A stretch of DNA of 37,365 nt from a virus (IMGVR_UViG_3300050821_003429:1-37365), one strand, 5' to 3'; positions 16,070 to 22,801 are shown, numbered from the stretch's first letter. Notes: a model not told the origin generated them from the sequence alone. A program made the numbers and translations.

Positions 16070-17499
16070 ATCTCATTCCAAGGATCAGTCATTCCCCACT
16101 CATCGTCAGCCTTTTCACGTCTTAGCTGCGCTTGAGCGATCTCTTCCATCTCTTCTTCTTGCTGCTTTTGCCAGGCTGAGGTGGAGTAATGGGGTCGGAT
16201 AGGCTCGGGTTCGTAAAGCCAATGCAAAGCCTCTCGAAATGCATATAAGACGGCGTCGCAGATATCGGAATGGTAGCTGTCAGATATCCTAAGCTTGTCG
16301 GGGGAGAGTAGATCTCGATCCCATTCGACAAGCGAACAATCTTGCGCGAACTTACTTTCCATTTTGGCATAAAACTTTCCTGTTCTCATGGCGTCATTTA
16401 AGAGTTCGATGAATTCGAACTTTCTGGTCTTTTCCGCCGCATCAATCGGTAGCTGGTATCTCTGGGCCAACTCCTCAGCAATCTTCTTGCCCAGGCCCCC
16501 CGTATCCATGACTACTTTTATCGGCTTATACTTTTGGATCAGAGAGCCGATTTGTTCGGCAAGTTCGGTGATGCCTTGCTTTCGTTTGACTACTTCTTCA
16601 ACGAGATAAGCTTCTTTACTCTTTTCGGACCATCCGACTACCGAAATGGCGTCCGCGTCATCAAACCCGAGATCCACCCCGATAACAAAGCTCCAGCCAT
16701 TACTTTGGGGTCGTTCAGAATAGTGATTCCTAGAAGATTCATAATGAAATACGAGGGAATCACTATCCACAACCCAACGACCAAAACACTCACGCTGTAT
16801 TTTAGGATGCTCAAGCCCTACCCCCATCCTTTCACAGTCGGCTTGGATGAGTGCTTGTGGGGTTTTCCCGCTTTTTTTAGCAAGATGCGGGTTTTGGAAC
16901 ATCGTCCATCCATGGTGTGCCCACGCTTTAGAATGCGCGCAATCATGGAAGTATCCCGCCGGTACGAGCGCAGGAGTTCCGATAAGACAGAGCGTTCCCG
17001 CGTAGTCAAATAAGGCCTTGGATAATACATCGTCCACAAGATCCTGGATATATCCTCGGAATGACTGGCATTCGTCAATATAGACCTTTTTAAGCGGGAG
17101 ACCTCGGAAGTTCTCGATTTCACTTTTGTCTTTCGCACCGGAGACATAGATCACACTCCCATTAGGAAACTTCAGTGAGAGATCCGTCTCGTTCGCTCGA
17201 CCATTCAGCGTGAACAGTCTGTTAAGCTTCAAAAGCTCTGGCCAGATGATCCTCTTAGCATTAACGCGGCTCAGTGTAATGTATAAACAGACAATTCCCT
17301 CGTGCTTGAGGGCTGTATCCATAAGATCAGCAGCACACGCAATCGTCTTTCCAGATCGCCTGGAGCATACTGCCGTCTTGAACTGAGCAGGATCTTGAAT
17401 GAACGCCAACTGCTCATTAAAGCAGAATAGTTTAATATTAAACTGGCCTTTGTTTTGTTCTCGAAGAGTTGCTAAAGCCAGATCAAGACGAAGATTCAT
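16066..17499 (-). CDS. terL: Terminase large subunit, 477 aa
   Basis: This is the packaging motor and headful nuclease. The ATPase half has a Walker A-like SRRSGKT (residues 46-52), Walker B VYIDE (139-143) with the catalytic Glu, and a GTP coupling segment near 174. The nuclease half has GVDLGFDD (Asp276), VVMDTGG (Asp332) and SDICDA (Asp412, Asp415), giving the acidic residues of an RNase H-like fold. The C-terminus is Gln/Glu-rich. A TTG seven codons upstream is possible. The ATG at 17499 is preferred because it overlaps the stop of a tiny upstream frame as ATGA and gives a family-typical length. Confidence 0.92.
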   Translation of the reverse strand: MNLRLDLALATLREQNKGQFNIKLFCFNEQLAFIQDPAQFKTAVCSRRSGKTIACAADLMDTALKHEGIVCLYITLSRVNAKRIIWPELLKLNRLFTLNGRANETDLSLKFPNGSVIYVSGAKDKSEIENFRGLPLKKVYIDECQSFRGYIQDLVDDVLSKALFDYAGTLCLIGTPALVPAGYFHDCAHSKAWAHHGWTMFQNPHLAKKSGKTPQALIQADCERMGVGLEHPKIQRECFGRWVVDSDSLVFHYESSRNHYSERPQSNGWSFVIGVDLGFDDADAISVVGWSEKSKEAYLVEEVVKRKQGITELAEQIGSLIQKYKPIKVVMDTGGLGKKIAEELAQRYQLPIDAAEKTRKFEFIELLNDAMRTGKFYAKMESKFAQDCSLVEWDRDLLSPDKLRISDSYHSDICDAVLYAFREALHWLYEPEPIRPHYSTSAWQKQQEEEMEEIAQAQLRREKADDEWGMTDPWNEI

Positions 17500-17564
17500 T
17501 CTCGATATTCTAAATAGCAAACCACGACTAAGATCAAGATGATTCCAATATCAATGAGAAGCAT
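17496..17564 (-). CDS. Possible 22-aa membrane peptide upstream of terL
   Basis: ATG at 17564 opens a 22-codon frame encoding MLLIDIGIILILVVVC and a short charged tail, a single membrane segment. It overlaps the previous gene by 14 bases and the terL ATG as ATGA. There is no clear Shine-Dalgarno site. It may only serve to couple terL translation. Confidence 0.35.
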   Translation of the reverse strand: MLLIDIGIILILVVVCYLEYRE

Positions 17565-17829
17565 CTAGGATTTTTGGTCGTCCAGGTCCTCTCTTGAGGT
17601 CCACAGATACTTCAGATTCAAGTTCTTCGTCTAGATTGAGAACTTGAGCAAAGGGAACTACAACGGCTTTATCCATTCCAGGCTTAGTGATTCTAATGCC
17701 CACCGGATGGTATTCGATCGTCACATTGTGCATCGTGAGATCCAAGGAACTCCTCGATCCAACGGGTTGAGGAAGGGTGACAGTGGTTCCTTGGGTGAAG
17801 ACGACTCGTAGAATCTTAGGTTTAGTCAT
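17551..17829 (-). CDS. Small beta-rich protein with AT-hook-like tail, 92 aa
   Basis: AAAGGAAACT precedes the ATG. The body is beta-rich (ILRVVFTQGTTVTLPQPVGS, then VTIEYHPVGIRITK). The C-terminus has KRGPGRPKIL, which matches the GRP core of AT-hook DNA-binding peptides. DNA binding is only suggested by this motif. It lies directly upstream of terL. Confidence 0.6.
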   Translation of the reverse strand: MTKPKILRVVFTQGTTVTLPQPVGSRSSLDLTMHNVTIEYHPVGIRITKPGMDKAVVVPFAQVLNLDEELESEVSVDLKRGPGRPKILDASH

Positions 17830-17840
17830 AGTTTCCTTTC

Positions 17841-18071
17841 TTAACTAACAATTTTTCGGATCGAGCTAAGAGCGTCACTACAAACCCCTAACATGAATTC
17901 CGCTGACCGTTCGGAAAGAACGATACATTCGTCTTCTCTGAACCCCATTACACCTTTATCATCTACTCTCACATCGACATATTGAATCCTTGGGCCTAGC
18001 TCATTCTCTTTCTCTGCATATTCTTTTTTATTATAGATTTTGAATCTCATAAGATCTTTTGTTTTTTCCAT
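17841..18071 (-). CDS. Small hypothetical protein, 76 aa
   Basis: A soluble charged protein (MRFKIYNKKEYAEKENELGP, then RVDDKGVMGFREDECIVLSE) with a final helix. It overlaps the preceding 54-aa gene by 25 bases. No family recognised. Confidence 0.6.
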   Translation of the reverse strand: MEKTKDLMRFKIYNKKEYAEKENELGPRIQYVDVRVDDKGVMGFREDECIVLSERSAEFMLGVCSDALSSIRKIVS

Positions 18072-18211
18072 TCTTTGTATGCTTTCCAGTCCTTCTCAAG
18101 GAGGATTTCCCACATACGTCTCATTCCTAAATCTATTTCTCTTTTAACTGCCTCTATGAACTCTTTCTCATTCTCCGGCTTTGGATGGACAATAATAGGG
18201 CAGTATTTCAT
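18047..18211 (-). CDS. Small basic helical protein, 54 aa
   Basis: The ATG overlaps the stop of the GNAT-like gene as ATGA. The protein begins MKYCPIIVHPKPENEKEF and continues as amphipathic, Trp-rich helices (MRRMWEILLEKDWKAYKEW). No family recognised; the regular composition supports real coding. Confidence 0.6.
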   Translation of the reverse strand: MKYCPIIVHPKPENEKEFIEAVKREIDLGMRRMWEILLEKDWKAYKEWKKQKIL

Positions 18212-18738
18212 ATCAAGTAAGGGTTATACACCCAGTTCGGATATTTCTTCGCGATCCATTCATCAGTAGAATCGTTTTTGCAGTAATTTTGATTACAAAA
18301 TCCAACAATCGCTGGTGGTAACGGAGCTCTGTGTGAGCACGACCATAAACGGCAAAGGTGTGTGTAAGATACTTCGTCTTGTTGCTTAATATTGAGTATT
18401 CCGATCAATTTAGTAGCAATGCCCAATCTTTGGAATTCTCTTTTAACAAAAAGATATTGAATAACTACACATTGGCGATCTTCATGTGGAGAACGAACTG
18501 CACTGGCGACCAGATACCCTATGATCTGATCGTCGTCGTCCGGAGATACCGCCACGTAAACCTTTACCATAGGAGAGTCTAAAATAGCGGCAATCACTCT
18601 TTTATGGTGTCCAAAAAAAATCCGATGAGGAACTTTCCTGGCGAAATAAGACATCATTTTGTAGGATTTTAACCAGCTTGAAACCACAAATGGGAAGTCA
18701 GCAGTCTTAAATGGACGGATTTGGATATCTGGGGTCAC
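18208..18738 (-). CDS. GNAT-like N-acetyltransferase, 176 aa
   Basis: A GTG start lies directly after the TerS stop, with GGGAGAG upstream. The GNAT order is visible: N-terminal IQIRPFKTADFPFVVSSWL, a strand with VKVYVAVSPDDDDQIIGYLV, then CVVIQYLFVKREFQRLGIATKLI. The last region carries the R/Q-x-x-G-x-A/G acetyl-CoA loop as QRLGIA (about residue 107). The C-terminus is Cys/Trp-rich. Such enzymes occasionally sit beside phage terminase genes. The substrate is unknown; modification of host or virion proteins is possible. Confidence 0.75.
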   Translation of the reverse strand: MTPDIQIRPFKTADFPFVVSSWLKSYKMMSYFARKVPHRIFFGHHKRVIAAILDSPMVKVYVAVSPDDDDQIIGYLVASAVRSPHEDRQCVVIQYLFVKREFQRLGIATKLIGILNIKQQDEVSYTHLCRLWSCSHRAPLPPAIVGFCNQNYCKNDSTDEWIAKKYPNWVYNPYLI

Positions 18739-19188
18739 TTACTCTCCCTTAAGTTTCACCAATTCTTCTTCCACGATCTGGATCAGTGCTGCCCGATCCA
18801 TCTGCTGGAATTCTTGTGCGGCTTGAATAATTTGTTCCACGGGTCCCCCGTCAGGTCCAGACAATTCTGTCGCCCGTCTCTTTGCGTACAAATACTGAGC
18901 AGCTTCTGAGGCAGCTCGAAGACGTTGATCAAGGGTGATCGGGTTCGGGTCTTTGAGCGCTTCGTTATTGCCAGCAGCAAACATGAAAAGCACATCGAGT
19001 GGATCTACGCCGAGGGCTTTCGCTCGGTCTTGTAGACTGCGTCTGTCTTTGTTGATAGATCCTTTGGGTCTGCCGCCCATCGGGGCATGTCCTGGTTGGA
19101 ATGGCATAGTTCTTGATAGTAAATTATTAAAGTCGGATATTGTCAACTGTTTCTTTGAAAGCGCCGGCAGACTAGCTTTGACACTCAT
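18739..19188 (-). CDS. Probable terminase small subunit, 149 aa
   Basis: The N-terminal third includes MPFQPGHAPMGGRPKGSINK, a basic DNA-contact-like stretch seen at the start of many phage packaging proteins; ATG 19188 or the internal ATG of that stretch could be the real start. A helical domain follows (AKALGVDPLDVLFMFAAGN, LDQRLRAASEAAQYLYAKR), then ELSGPDGGPVEQI and an acidic helix at the C-terminus. Similar proteins with LGVDP and LSGPxGGP sit immediately before phage terL genes. It probably recognises the packaging start. Confidence 0.65.
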   Translation of the reverse strand: MSVKASLPALSKKQLTISDFNNLLSRTMPFQPGHAPMGGRPKGSINKDRRSLQDRAKALGVDPLDVLFMFAAGNNEALKDPNPITLDQRLRAASEAAQYLYAKRRATELSGPDGGPVEQIIQAAQEFQQMDRAALIQIVEEELVKLKGE

Positions 19189-19224
19189 TTGATTTGCCTA
19201 CCGGCGCACAGACCGGATAGAAAC

Positions 19225-19260
19225 TTACTTCTTACCGCCCTTTTTCTTTCCTTTAGCCAT
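19225..19260 (-). CDS. 11-aa lysine-rich micropeptide with perfect Shine-Dalgarno
   Basis: AAGGAGGTGA, a full match to the 16S 3' end, lies nine bases before an ATG that opens a 12-codon frame: MAKGKKKGGKK and stop. A hairpin with 7-bp arms (ATTTCTA/TAGAAAT, 19278-19307) lies just upstream. Such a strong site in front of so short a frame suggests real translation, perhaps as a nucleic-acid-binding peptide or a translational leader for the TerS gene. Confidence 0.45.
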   Translation of the reverse strand: MAKGKKKGGKK

Positions 19261-19328
19261 GTGATCTCACCTCCTTTCATTTCTAGACATTGGTAGATCT
19301 TTAGAAATGACAGGGGTTATTGGCGCAG

Positions 19329-19628
19329 TCAATAACTATTGGCGGATTTCAAAAATTTTTGGCGACACTTTTCGCAGCGTAATTTCGGAAATCGATGATT
19401 GATCTTCTTTTTACAATCGATGCAGCTCTTTACTCGGCAATCCGAGCAGATTTGTGAGAAATGGTACGTCTTCTTTTGATTACAGGCGGTGCAGGTAGGT
19501 TGGCGATCTTCTCGGTTCCATGAGAATAACGACCACTCTTTGCTCTGTACCAAGTAATCTGATCGGTTGGCATCAGCTTCATACTTCTTCAACCTTCTTG
19601 AATTGGTAAATCCCAGGTTCATTAACAC
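19329..19628 (-). CDS. Cys-rich zinc-ribbon protein, up to 99 aa
   Basis: The C-terminal 60 residues contain four Cys pairs: CTAC, CSDC, CIDC and CEKC, consistent with two zinc ribbons or a rubredoxin-like knuckle array. The start is uncertain: GTG 19628 and an ATG two codons later lie inside the previous gene. An ATG at 19582 that overlaps the previous stop opens a different, Cys-free frame of 50 codons. Nucleic-acid binding is plausible. Confidence 0.6.
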   Translation of the reverse strand: MLMNLGFTNSRRLKKYEADANRSDYLVQSKEWSLFSWNREDRQPTCTACNQKKTYHFSQICSDCRVKSCIDCKKKINHRFPKLRCEKCRQKFLKSANSY

Positions 19629-19779
19629 TGATCGTGGCGATTACTGATCGACATCGGCCACAAACCAGATCTCCCCAGATTTTGTCCCCATTCAAAGAAT
19701 CTTTTTGCATCTGATCAATGATCATCGGTGCATCATAATCGCAAGATCCACAATAAATGCGAACATCGCCTAAAGACAT
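19579..19779 (-). CDS. Small zinc-ribbon protein, 66 aa
   Basis: Two Cys pairs (CGSC near residue 10 and CGRC near residue 40) are separated by about 30 residues, the spacing of a zinc ribbon. The end is beta-like (IYQFKKVEEV). It overlaps the previous gene by 10 bases. The role is unknown; it is probably nucleic-acid- or protein-binding. Confidence 0.6.
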   Translation of the reverse strand: MSLGDVRIYCGSCDYDAPMIIDQMQKDSLNGDKIWGDLVCGRCRSVIATISVNEPGIYQFKKVEEV

Positions 19780-19979
19780 GCGTAAATCGGTTCCATCTTG
19801 TAGCTTTCGGCTTTCTGGTTCTTCACCAGCTTTATCCTCAGCTCATCGTTCTCTTTCGCCAACCGGATAATAGCTTCTCGAAGAGCAGTGATCTCGGACT
19901 GGTGGTTACAAACGGATTCGGTTTCTTTCATCTCTCGACTCCAATTCCAGTCGTCATCATTTCCAATCATTGTCTTCAT
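19770..19979 (-). CDS. Small coiled-coil protein, 69 aa
   Basis: The N-terminus is polar (MKTMIGNDDDWNWSREM), followed by a heptad-like helix (SEITALREAIIRLAKENDEL). GAGGGCGAT, the 3' arm of an 18-base hairpin, provides the Shine-Dalgarno site, so translation may depend on hairpin opening. It follows the hypervariable protein gene at 20035. Function unknown. Confidence 0.55.
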   Translation of the reverse strand: MKTMIGNDDDWNWSREMKETESVCNHQSEITALREAIIRLAKENDELRIKLVKNQKAESYKMEPIYACL

Positions 19980-19987
19980 AATTTATC

Positions 19988-20005
19988 GCCCTCTTTTCAG
20001 AGGGC
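19988..20005 (-). repeat. GC-rich hairpin with GAAA tetraloop downstream of variable cassette A
   Basis: On the coding strand GCCCTCT-GAAA-AGAGGGC forms a 7-bp perfect stem and a GNRA loop, 24 bases beyond the end of the cassette shared with the second gene. DGR target genes such as Bordetella phage mtd carry a similar short GC-rich hairpin with a four-base loop just after the variable region, where it promotes retrohoming. It also covers the Shine-Dalgarno site of the next gene. Confidence 0.6.
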
Positions 20006-20029
20006 TAATGATCTAATAATTAATTAATT

Positions 20030-20224
20030 CACGCTCAGCGGCCACCGACGCAGACGACCGATCCATTGCCATTGCTGCGATCGCCGCTGAAGATGCCGCC
20101 ATTAACGCCATTGAAGAAGTAGGCGACGGCGGGATCGTTAGGGTTCCCCGACGACGACCAAAACCACCTATTGCTCAGATCAAGCACTTCTCGAATTCCA
20201 TGCTCTTCACCGATCTCAAATTCT
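20030..20224 (-). repeat. Hypervariable cassette A (195 bp, paired with 20825-21019)
   Basis: Aligned without gaps to cassette B at an offset of 795 bp. The first 37 and last 79 bases are identical. All 20 mismatches fall in 20067-20145, 19 of them at first or second codon positions. This is the pattern of a DGR variable repeat diversified at template adenines. Confidence 0.85.
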
Positions 20225-20439
20225 CCCTTCGTGGGAAGTCTTTTCTTTGAAGAAGAATACTTTTTCGTGGCATCATCGTGATTGTACTTCCTTTTTTCTG
20301 GCTGACGCCATTCCAATTTCGTCTTTTGATCCAAGAATCCGCTCTTAGTTTTTAAAAATGTGAACCCCTTTGAAGTAATGACTCGATCTCCGATCTTTAA
20401 TTCTTCAAATCTAGGTTTTCTTAAATCAATTGTTTTCAT
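20035..20439 (-). CDS. DGR-type variable protein A (C-type-lectin-like), 134 aa
   Basis: The N-terminal half (IDLRKPRFEELKIGDRVITS) is shared in pattern with the paralogue at 20830. The C-terminal half has REVLDLSNRWFWSSSG, a variable stretch, then GSVVCVGGR at the end. This is the ending of the C-type-lectin/sulfatase-modifying-factor fold used by DGR target proteins. Variable residues here are Asn, Asp, Val, Phe, Ile and Gly in codons ending in C or T. The ATG overlaps the RusA stop as ATGA. Likely a binding protein; virion or host location is not known. No signal peptide. Confidence 0.8.
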   Translation of the reverse strand: MKTIDLRKPRFEELKIGDRVITSKGFTFLKTKSGFLDQKTKLEWRQPEKRKYNHDDATKKYSSSKKRLPTKGEFEIGEEHGIREVLDLSNRWFWSSSGNPNDPAVAYFFNGVNGGIFSGDRSNGNGSVVCVGGR

Positions 20440-20816
20440 CCTATTCTCTCCAGTTCAATATCAATTCCTACTCGTTTATCTGTCCAGTCGTATAGCTTCC
20501 TTGCCATTAGAGCTACAATCTGTGAATCGTCTTTCCAGAGAATCCCATTAGCAGCATCTTTGACAGCCTTGATCAGGTTATCCAGATCCGGTCTGACTGT
20601 GTGGTGTTCTCGGACCTTTTTTTTGGGTTGTCCCATGTAGAATACGAATTTTGCTCTAATCGCCCCTAGAATCGGTTCTTGTTTATATTGGGCTCTCAGC
20701 ATCATGGCGACGGCACTTTCATACTGCTTGGTCTTTTGTGGAGTATACGCCCCATTCCTGCCCAGTCTTGGCCTTAATTTCGGCTGAGGAGAAATGGGAA
20801 GAAATAATCGAATCAT
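20436..20816 (-). CDS. rusA: RusA-family Holliday junction resolvase, 126 aa
   Basis: From the ATG at 20816 (GGTGGG upstream) the protein has the length and motifs of RusA: N-terminal LPISPQPKLRPRLGRNG, then a region with TVRPDLDNLIKAVKDAANGI, whose Asp residues (RPDLDN) are the catalytic set, and DDSQIVALMARK near the end. RusA dimers resolve Holliday junctions during recombination-dependent replication or packaging. The frame stays open upstream into cassette B, but the homology starts at MIRLFL. It lies between the two variable-protein genes. Together with ERF it makes a recombination set. Confidence 0.9.
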   Translation of the reverse strand: MIRLFLPISPQPKLRPRLGRNGAYTPQKTKQYESAVAMMLRAQYKQEPILGAIRAKFVFYMGQPKKKVREHHTVRPDLDNLIKAVKDAANGILWKDDSQIVALMARKLYDWTDKRVGIDIELERIG

Positions 20817-20824
20817 TAACCCAC

Positions 20825-21019
20825 CACGCTCAGCGGCCACCGACGCAGACGACCGATCCATAGCCATCGCTGCGATCGAAGCTGTCGAAGCTGCCATTAT
20901 CGCTAAAGAAGACGTAGGCGTAGGCGGGATAGTATGGGGACCCCGACGACGACCAAAACCACCTATTGCTCAGATCAAGCACTTCTCGAATTCCATGCTC
21001 TTCACCGATCTCAAATTCT
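20825..21019 (-). repeat. Hypervariable cassette B (195 bp, paired with 20030-20224)
   Basis: Same cassette as A with 20 substitutions in 20862-20940 and perfect flanks on both sides. The identical downstream flank extends beyond the stop codon, which protein-level selection alone would not keep. I see no GC-rich GNRA hairpin downstream of this copy. Confidence 0.85.
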
Positions 21020-21240
21020 TGTTTAGAAGGTAATCGATCTTTGAATTTTTTCACCGCTTCATCATGAGAATAATTACCTTCTTCTTTTGAACTCCAAATC
21101 AATCCAGAGCTTTCATCTTTCCACGATTCTTTTCCATCTGAATCTCTTGAGAGAAGAACAAAAGAGTGCCCGCTAGAGGTAATCACTTCTGTTCCAATTT
21201 CAACTTTTCTCAAATCTGGCTTTTTAAGATCTATTTTCAT
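20830..21240 (-). CDS. DGR-type variable protein B (C-type-lectin-like), 136 aa
   Basis: The ATG at 21240 aligns with the start of paralogue A; a TTG further upstream is less likely. The N-terminal domain (IDLKKPDLRKVEIGTEVITS, then SGLIWSSKEEGNYSHDEAV) has diverged from A. From EFEIGEEHGIREVLDLSN onward the DNA is identical to A except in the variable window. Variable residues here are Ser, Tyr, Val, Phe, Asp, Gly. The end GSVVCVGGR is conserved. Likely a binding protein with the same fold as A and a different specificity. Confidence 0.8.
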   Translation of the reverse strand: MKIDLKKPDLRKVEIGTEVITSSGHSFVLLSRDSDGKESWKDESSGLIWSSKEEGNYSHDEAVKKFKDRLPSKQEFEIGEEHGIREVLDLSNRWFWSSSGSPYYPAYAYVFFSDNGSFDSFDRSDGYGSVVCVGGR

Positions 21241-21341
21241 TTTATTCCCAAATGCTTCTTCAAAACCCAAAGGACCTTTTCTGCATAGAAACGGTCCCTA
21301 TCTTTCTGTTCTTCTTTTTTCTGTGCAAGCCACTGAGTGAA

Positions 21342-21665
21342 TCATTTCTTTTTGACCTCGACAAACTCGGTCCAATAGGTATCAGGGGCAGGATATTTCG
21401 CTAAACAATAGTTTTTGTTCTCATCGAACAGTTTATCAAGTGCTGATTTTAGAAATTCTGGCTTTACCCAAATTCTATTCCGTTTCTTCTTCACCAGCTT
21501 CCGGCATTGCTTGGGATGAAGTCCTCGTCCTGCTACGCCGTCATCCGTGGTGACCTGGACATAGTCTTCCTTTGCGTAGTCCACAGTCCCAGTCCATCTT
21601 TTGGCTCCTTCTCCTTCTAGGCCAAAGTAGCAAGCGACACGATCGCCTTTCTGAAACTTGTTCAT
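21342..21665 (-). CDS. Hypothetical protein, 107 aa
   Basis: It begins KFQKGDRVACYFGLEGEG and WTGTVDYAKEDYVQVTTDDG, which resembles an SH3/KOW-like small barrel. The C-terminal half is basic and helical (KPEFLKSALDKLFDENKN). The Shine-Dalgarno site is AAAAGAAGA. Nucleic-acid binding is possible. A frame with protein-like composition but no start codon continues after its TGA towards 21240. Confidence 0.6.
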   Translation of the reverse strand: MNKFQKGDRVACYFGLEGEGAKRWTGTVDYAKEDYVQVTTDDGVAGRGLHPKQCRKLVKKKRNRIWVKPEFLKSALDKLFDENKNYCLAKYPAPDTYWTEFVEVKKK

Positions 21666-21700
21666 TTCTTCTTTTCCATTTCTCTATTCCTGACTTCTAT

Positions 21701-22129
21701 TCAAAAATCAATTAAAGTAACCAATGATCCTTCTTCTTTCCTTTGACTATATTGATCCAATGCGTACCCCTCTGAGATTCGAATCTTACCAGAGTAGTAT
21801 CCATTATGATCTAATCTAGTCTCAAAATCGACATAGCCATTGGATGTCATTATTTTAGACCCCATAGTTTGGGTGACTTCGTAACCCTCTTCTTCAAAGG
21901 GCTGCGTCCATTCGGCATTTTCTATATTCAGAATCGTCGACCCAGTTAAATTTTCTGCTCCAGAAATATGAGCCAAGTAGCAATGAGAACAACAATTACC
22001 TACCCAAGAAAGATACAGCGGACCTGTTTCAGTCTGTAAGACAATGACGTCTTTATCATCATTGATCGACGCAGAGATGACCTTCTTTCCAGCTAGTTCA
22101 CCCATCGTCAATTCTTTATATTCGTTCAT
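21701..22129 (-). CDS. DUF7448-like protein, 142 aa
   Basis: The ATG at 22129 overlaps the stop of the previous gene as ATGA, with AGAGGAAGAG upstream. The sequence has MGELAGKKVISASINDDKD, then YLSWVGNCCSHCYLAHISG and GSTILNIENAEW. The GNCCS-x-C motif and following pattern are those of a small phage/bacterial domain of unknown function (DUF7448 as I recall). The Cys cluster could bind a metal. Function unknown. Confidence 0.65.
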   Translation of the reverse strand: MNEYKELTMGELAGKKVISASINDDKDVIVLQTETGPLYLSWVGNCCSHCYLAHISGAENLTGSTILNIENAEWTQPFEEEGYEVTQTMGSKIMTSNGYVDFETRLDHNGYYSGKIRISEGYALDQYSQRKEEGSLVTLIDF

Positions 22130-22296
22130 CTCTTCCTCTTCTCCATTTCTCTCTTCCAAATCTCTCGATACTTCTGTTTCATGCTTTCTGGCAAGTTCTT
22201 CATGAGATCAATCACGACTTGAATGTCTCCTTTTCGGATCTTTTCGATCATCCAGTCCTCTAAAGTCAATGCCTCGGACCAGTCCAATGATTTCAT
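22126..22296 (-). CDS. Small helical protein, 56 aa
   Basis: The frame reads SLDWSEALTLEDWMIEKIRK and DIQVVIDLMKNLPESMKQKY and ends in a very basic tail. Its stop overlaps the DUF7448 start as ATGA. No strong Shine-Dalgarno site is visible. No family recognised. Confidence 0.6.
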   Translation of the reverse strand: MKSLDWSEALTLEDWMIEKIRKGDIQVVIDLMKNLPESMKQKYREIWKREMEKRKR

Positions 22297-22321
22297 TTTG
22301 TTGAATCAACAATCGAATATT

Positions 22322-22546
22322 TTATTCTGGTAGCCCTTTAATATGTTGCACGAGATGAGCAATCTCTTCTTTTAAGATATTCACGTAAATGAACTCGGCA
22401 CCTAGATCATCATCTTCGGTCAATTCTTTTGCAATTATCCTTCGAAGTCTTAGGATCTCCTCGGCCATGCGCTGAACATGTCCAGAACGGCCATCGGTGA
22501 TCGGGTGATGCTCAAACTCCTTCGCGATCTCACGCCAGTCAGTCAT
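22322..22546 (-). CDS. Small helical protein, 74 aa
   Basis: GGAGATGATAC precedes the ATG. The protein is polar and helical (MTDWREIAKEFEHHPITDGR, then RMAEEILRLRRIIAKEL and ILKEEIAHLVQHI), possibly a coiled coil. Function unknown. It is near the start of the leftward early gene run. Confidence 0.65.
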   Translation of the reverse strand: MTDWREIAKEFEHHPITDGRSGHVQRMAEEILRLRRIIAKELTEDDDLGAEFIYVNILKEEIAHLVQHIKGLPE

Positions 22547-22567
22547 GTATCATCTCCAAATGCGAGA

Positions 22568-22729
22568 TCAGTGATCATATGCTAACCCCTTTTGGATCTC
22601 CTTAGCTTCGCGAAACGAGAGACTGAAGATATGCGGGTATTTGTCTGTGGTTTTGAGAGAAGGGCCGGGCTTGATACCGGCTCTCCTGGCGACCTCGTTT
22701 AAGCCTAAGATGAGAACGCCCGCTTTCAA
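22568..22729 (-). CDS. Possible 53-aa protein, TTG start
   Basis: A TTG at 22729 opens a frame reading LILGLNEVARRAGIKPGP, then KTTDKYPHIFSLSFREAKEI. The composition and the EVARRAGI helix look like coding sequence, perhaps part of a small DNA-binding protein. GATGAGG lies about 10 bases upstream. One arm of a 21-bp inverted repeat falls inside the frame. Confidence 0.45.
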   Translation of the reverse strand: MKAGVLILGLNEVARRAGIKPGPSLKTTDKYPHIFSLSFREAKEIQKGLAYDH

Positions 22730-22792
22730 GGTTCACTAGCCTCATCTTATTGGGTATGTCCTTCCACACTGCCTTCTCTCAAAACCACAGAC
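22643..22792. repeat. 21-bp perfect inverted repeat around a 108-bp segment
   Basis: Arms 22643-22663 and 22772-22792 are exact reverse complements (core CTGTGGTTTTGAGAG). Nested inside are GCCGG/CCGGC around an 8-base loop (near 22664-22682) and 9-bp arms TAAGATGAG/CTCATCTTA (22706-22714, 22741-22749). RNA from either strand would fold into a multi-branched structure. It lies just downstream of a minus-strand promoter candidate. Confidence 0.75.
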
Positions 22793-22801
22793 TTACTCTA
22801 T

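Noticed and set aside
20817-20897. N-terminal extension of RusA through cassette B
   Set aside because: RusA similarity begins at the ATG at 20816, which has its own ribosome site; the extension is cassette B read in another frame.
21241-21341. Protein-like open frame after the TGA of the 107-aa gene, suggesting readthrough or a recoded TGA
   Set aside because: TGA is clearly used as a stop in many ATGA overlaps here, and the frame has no start codon; it is more likely a gene remnant.
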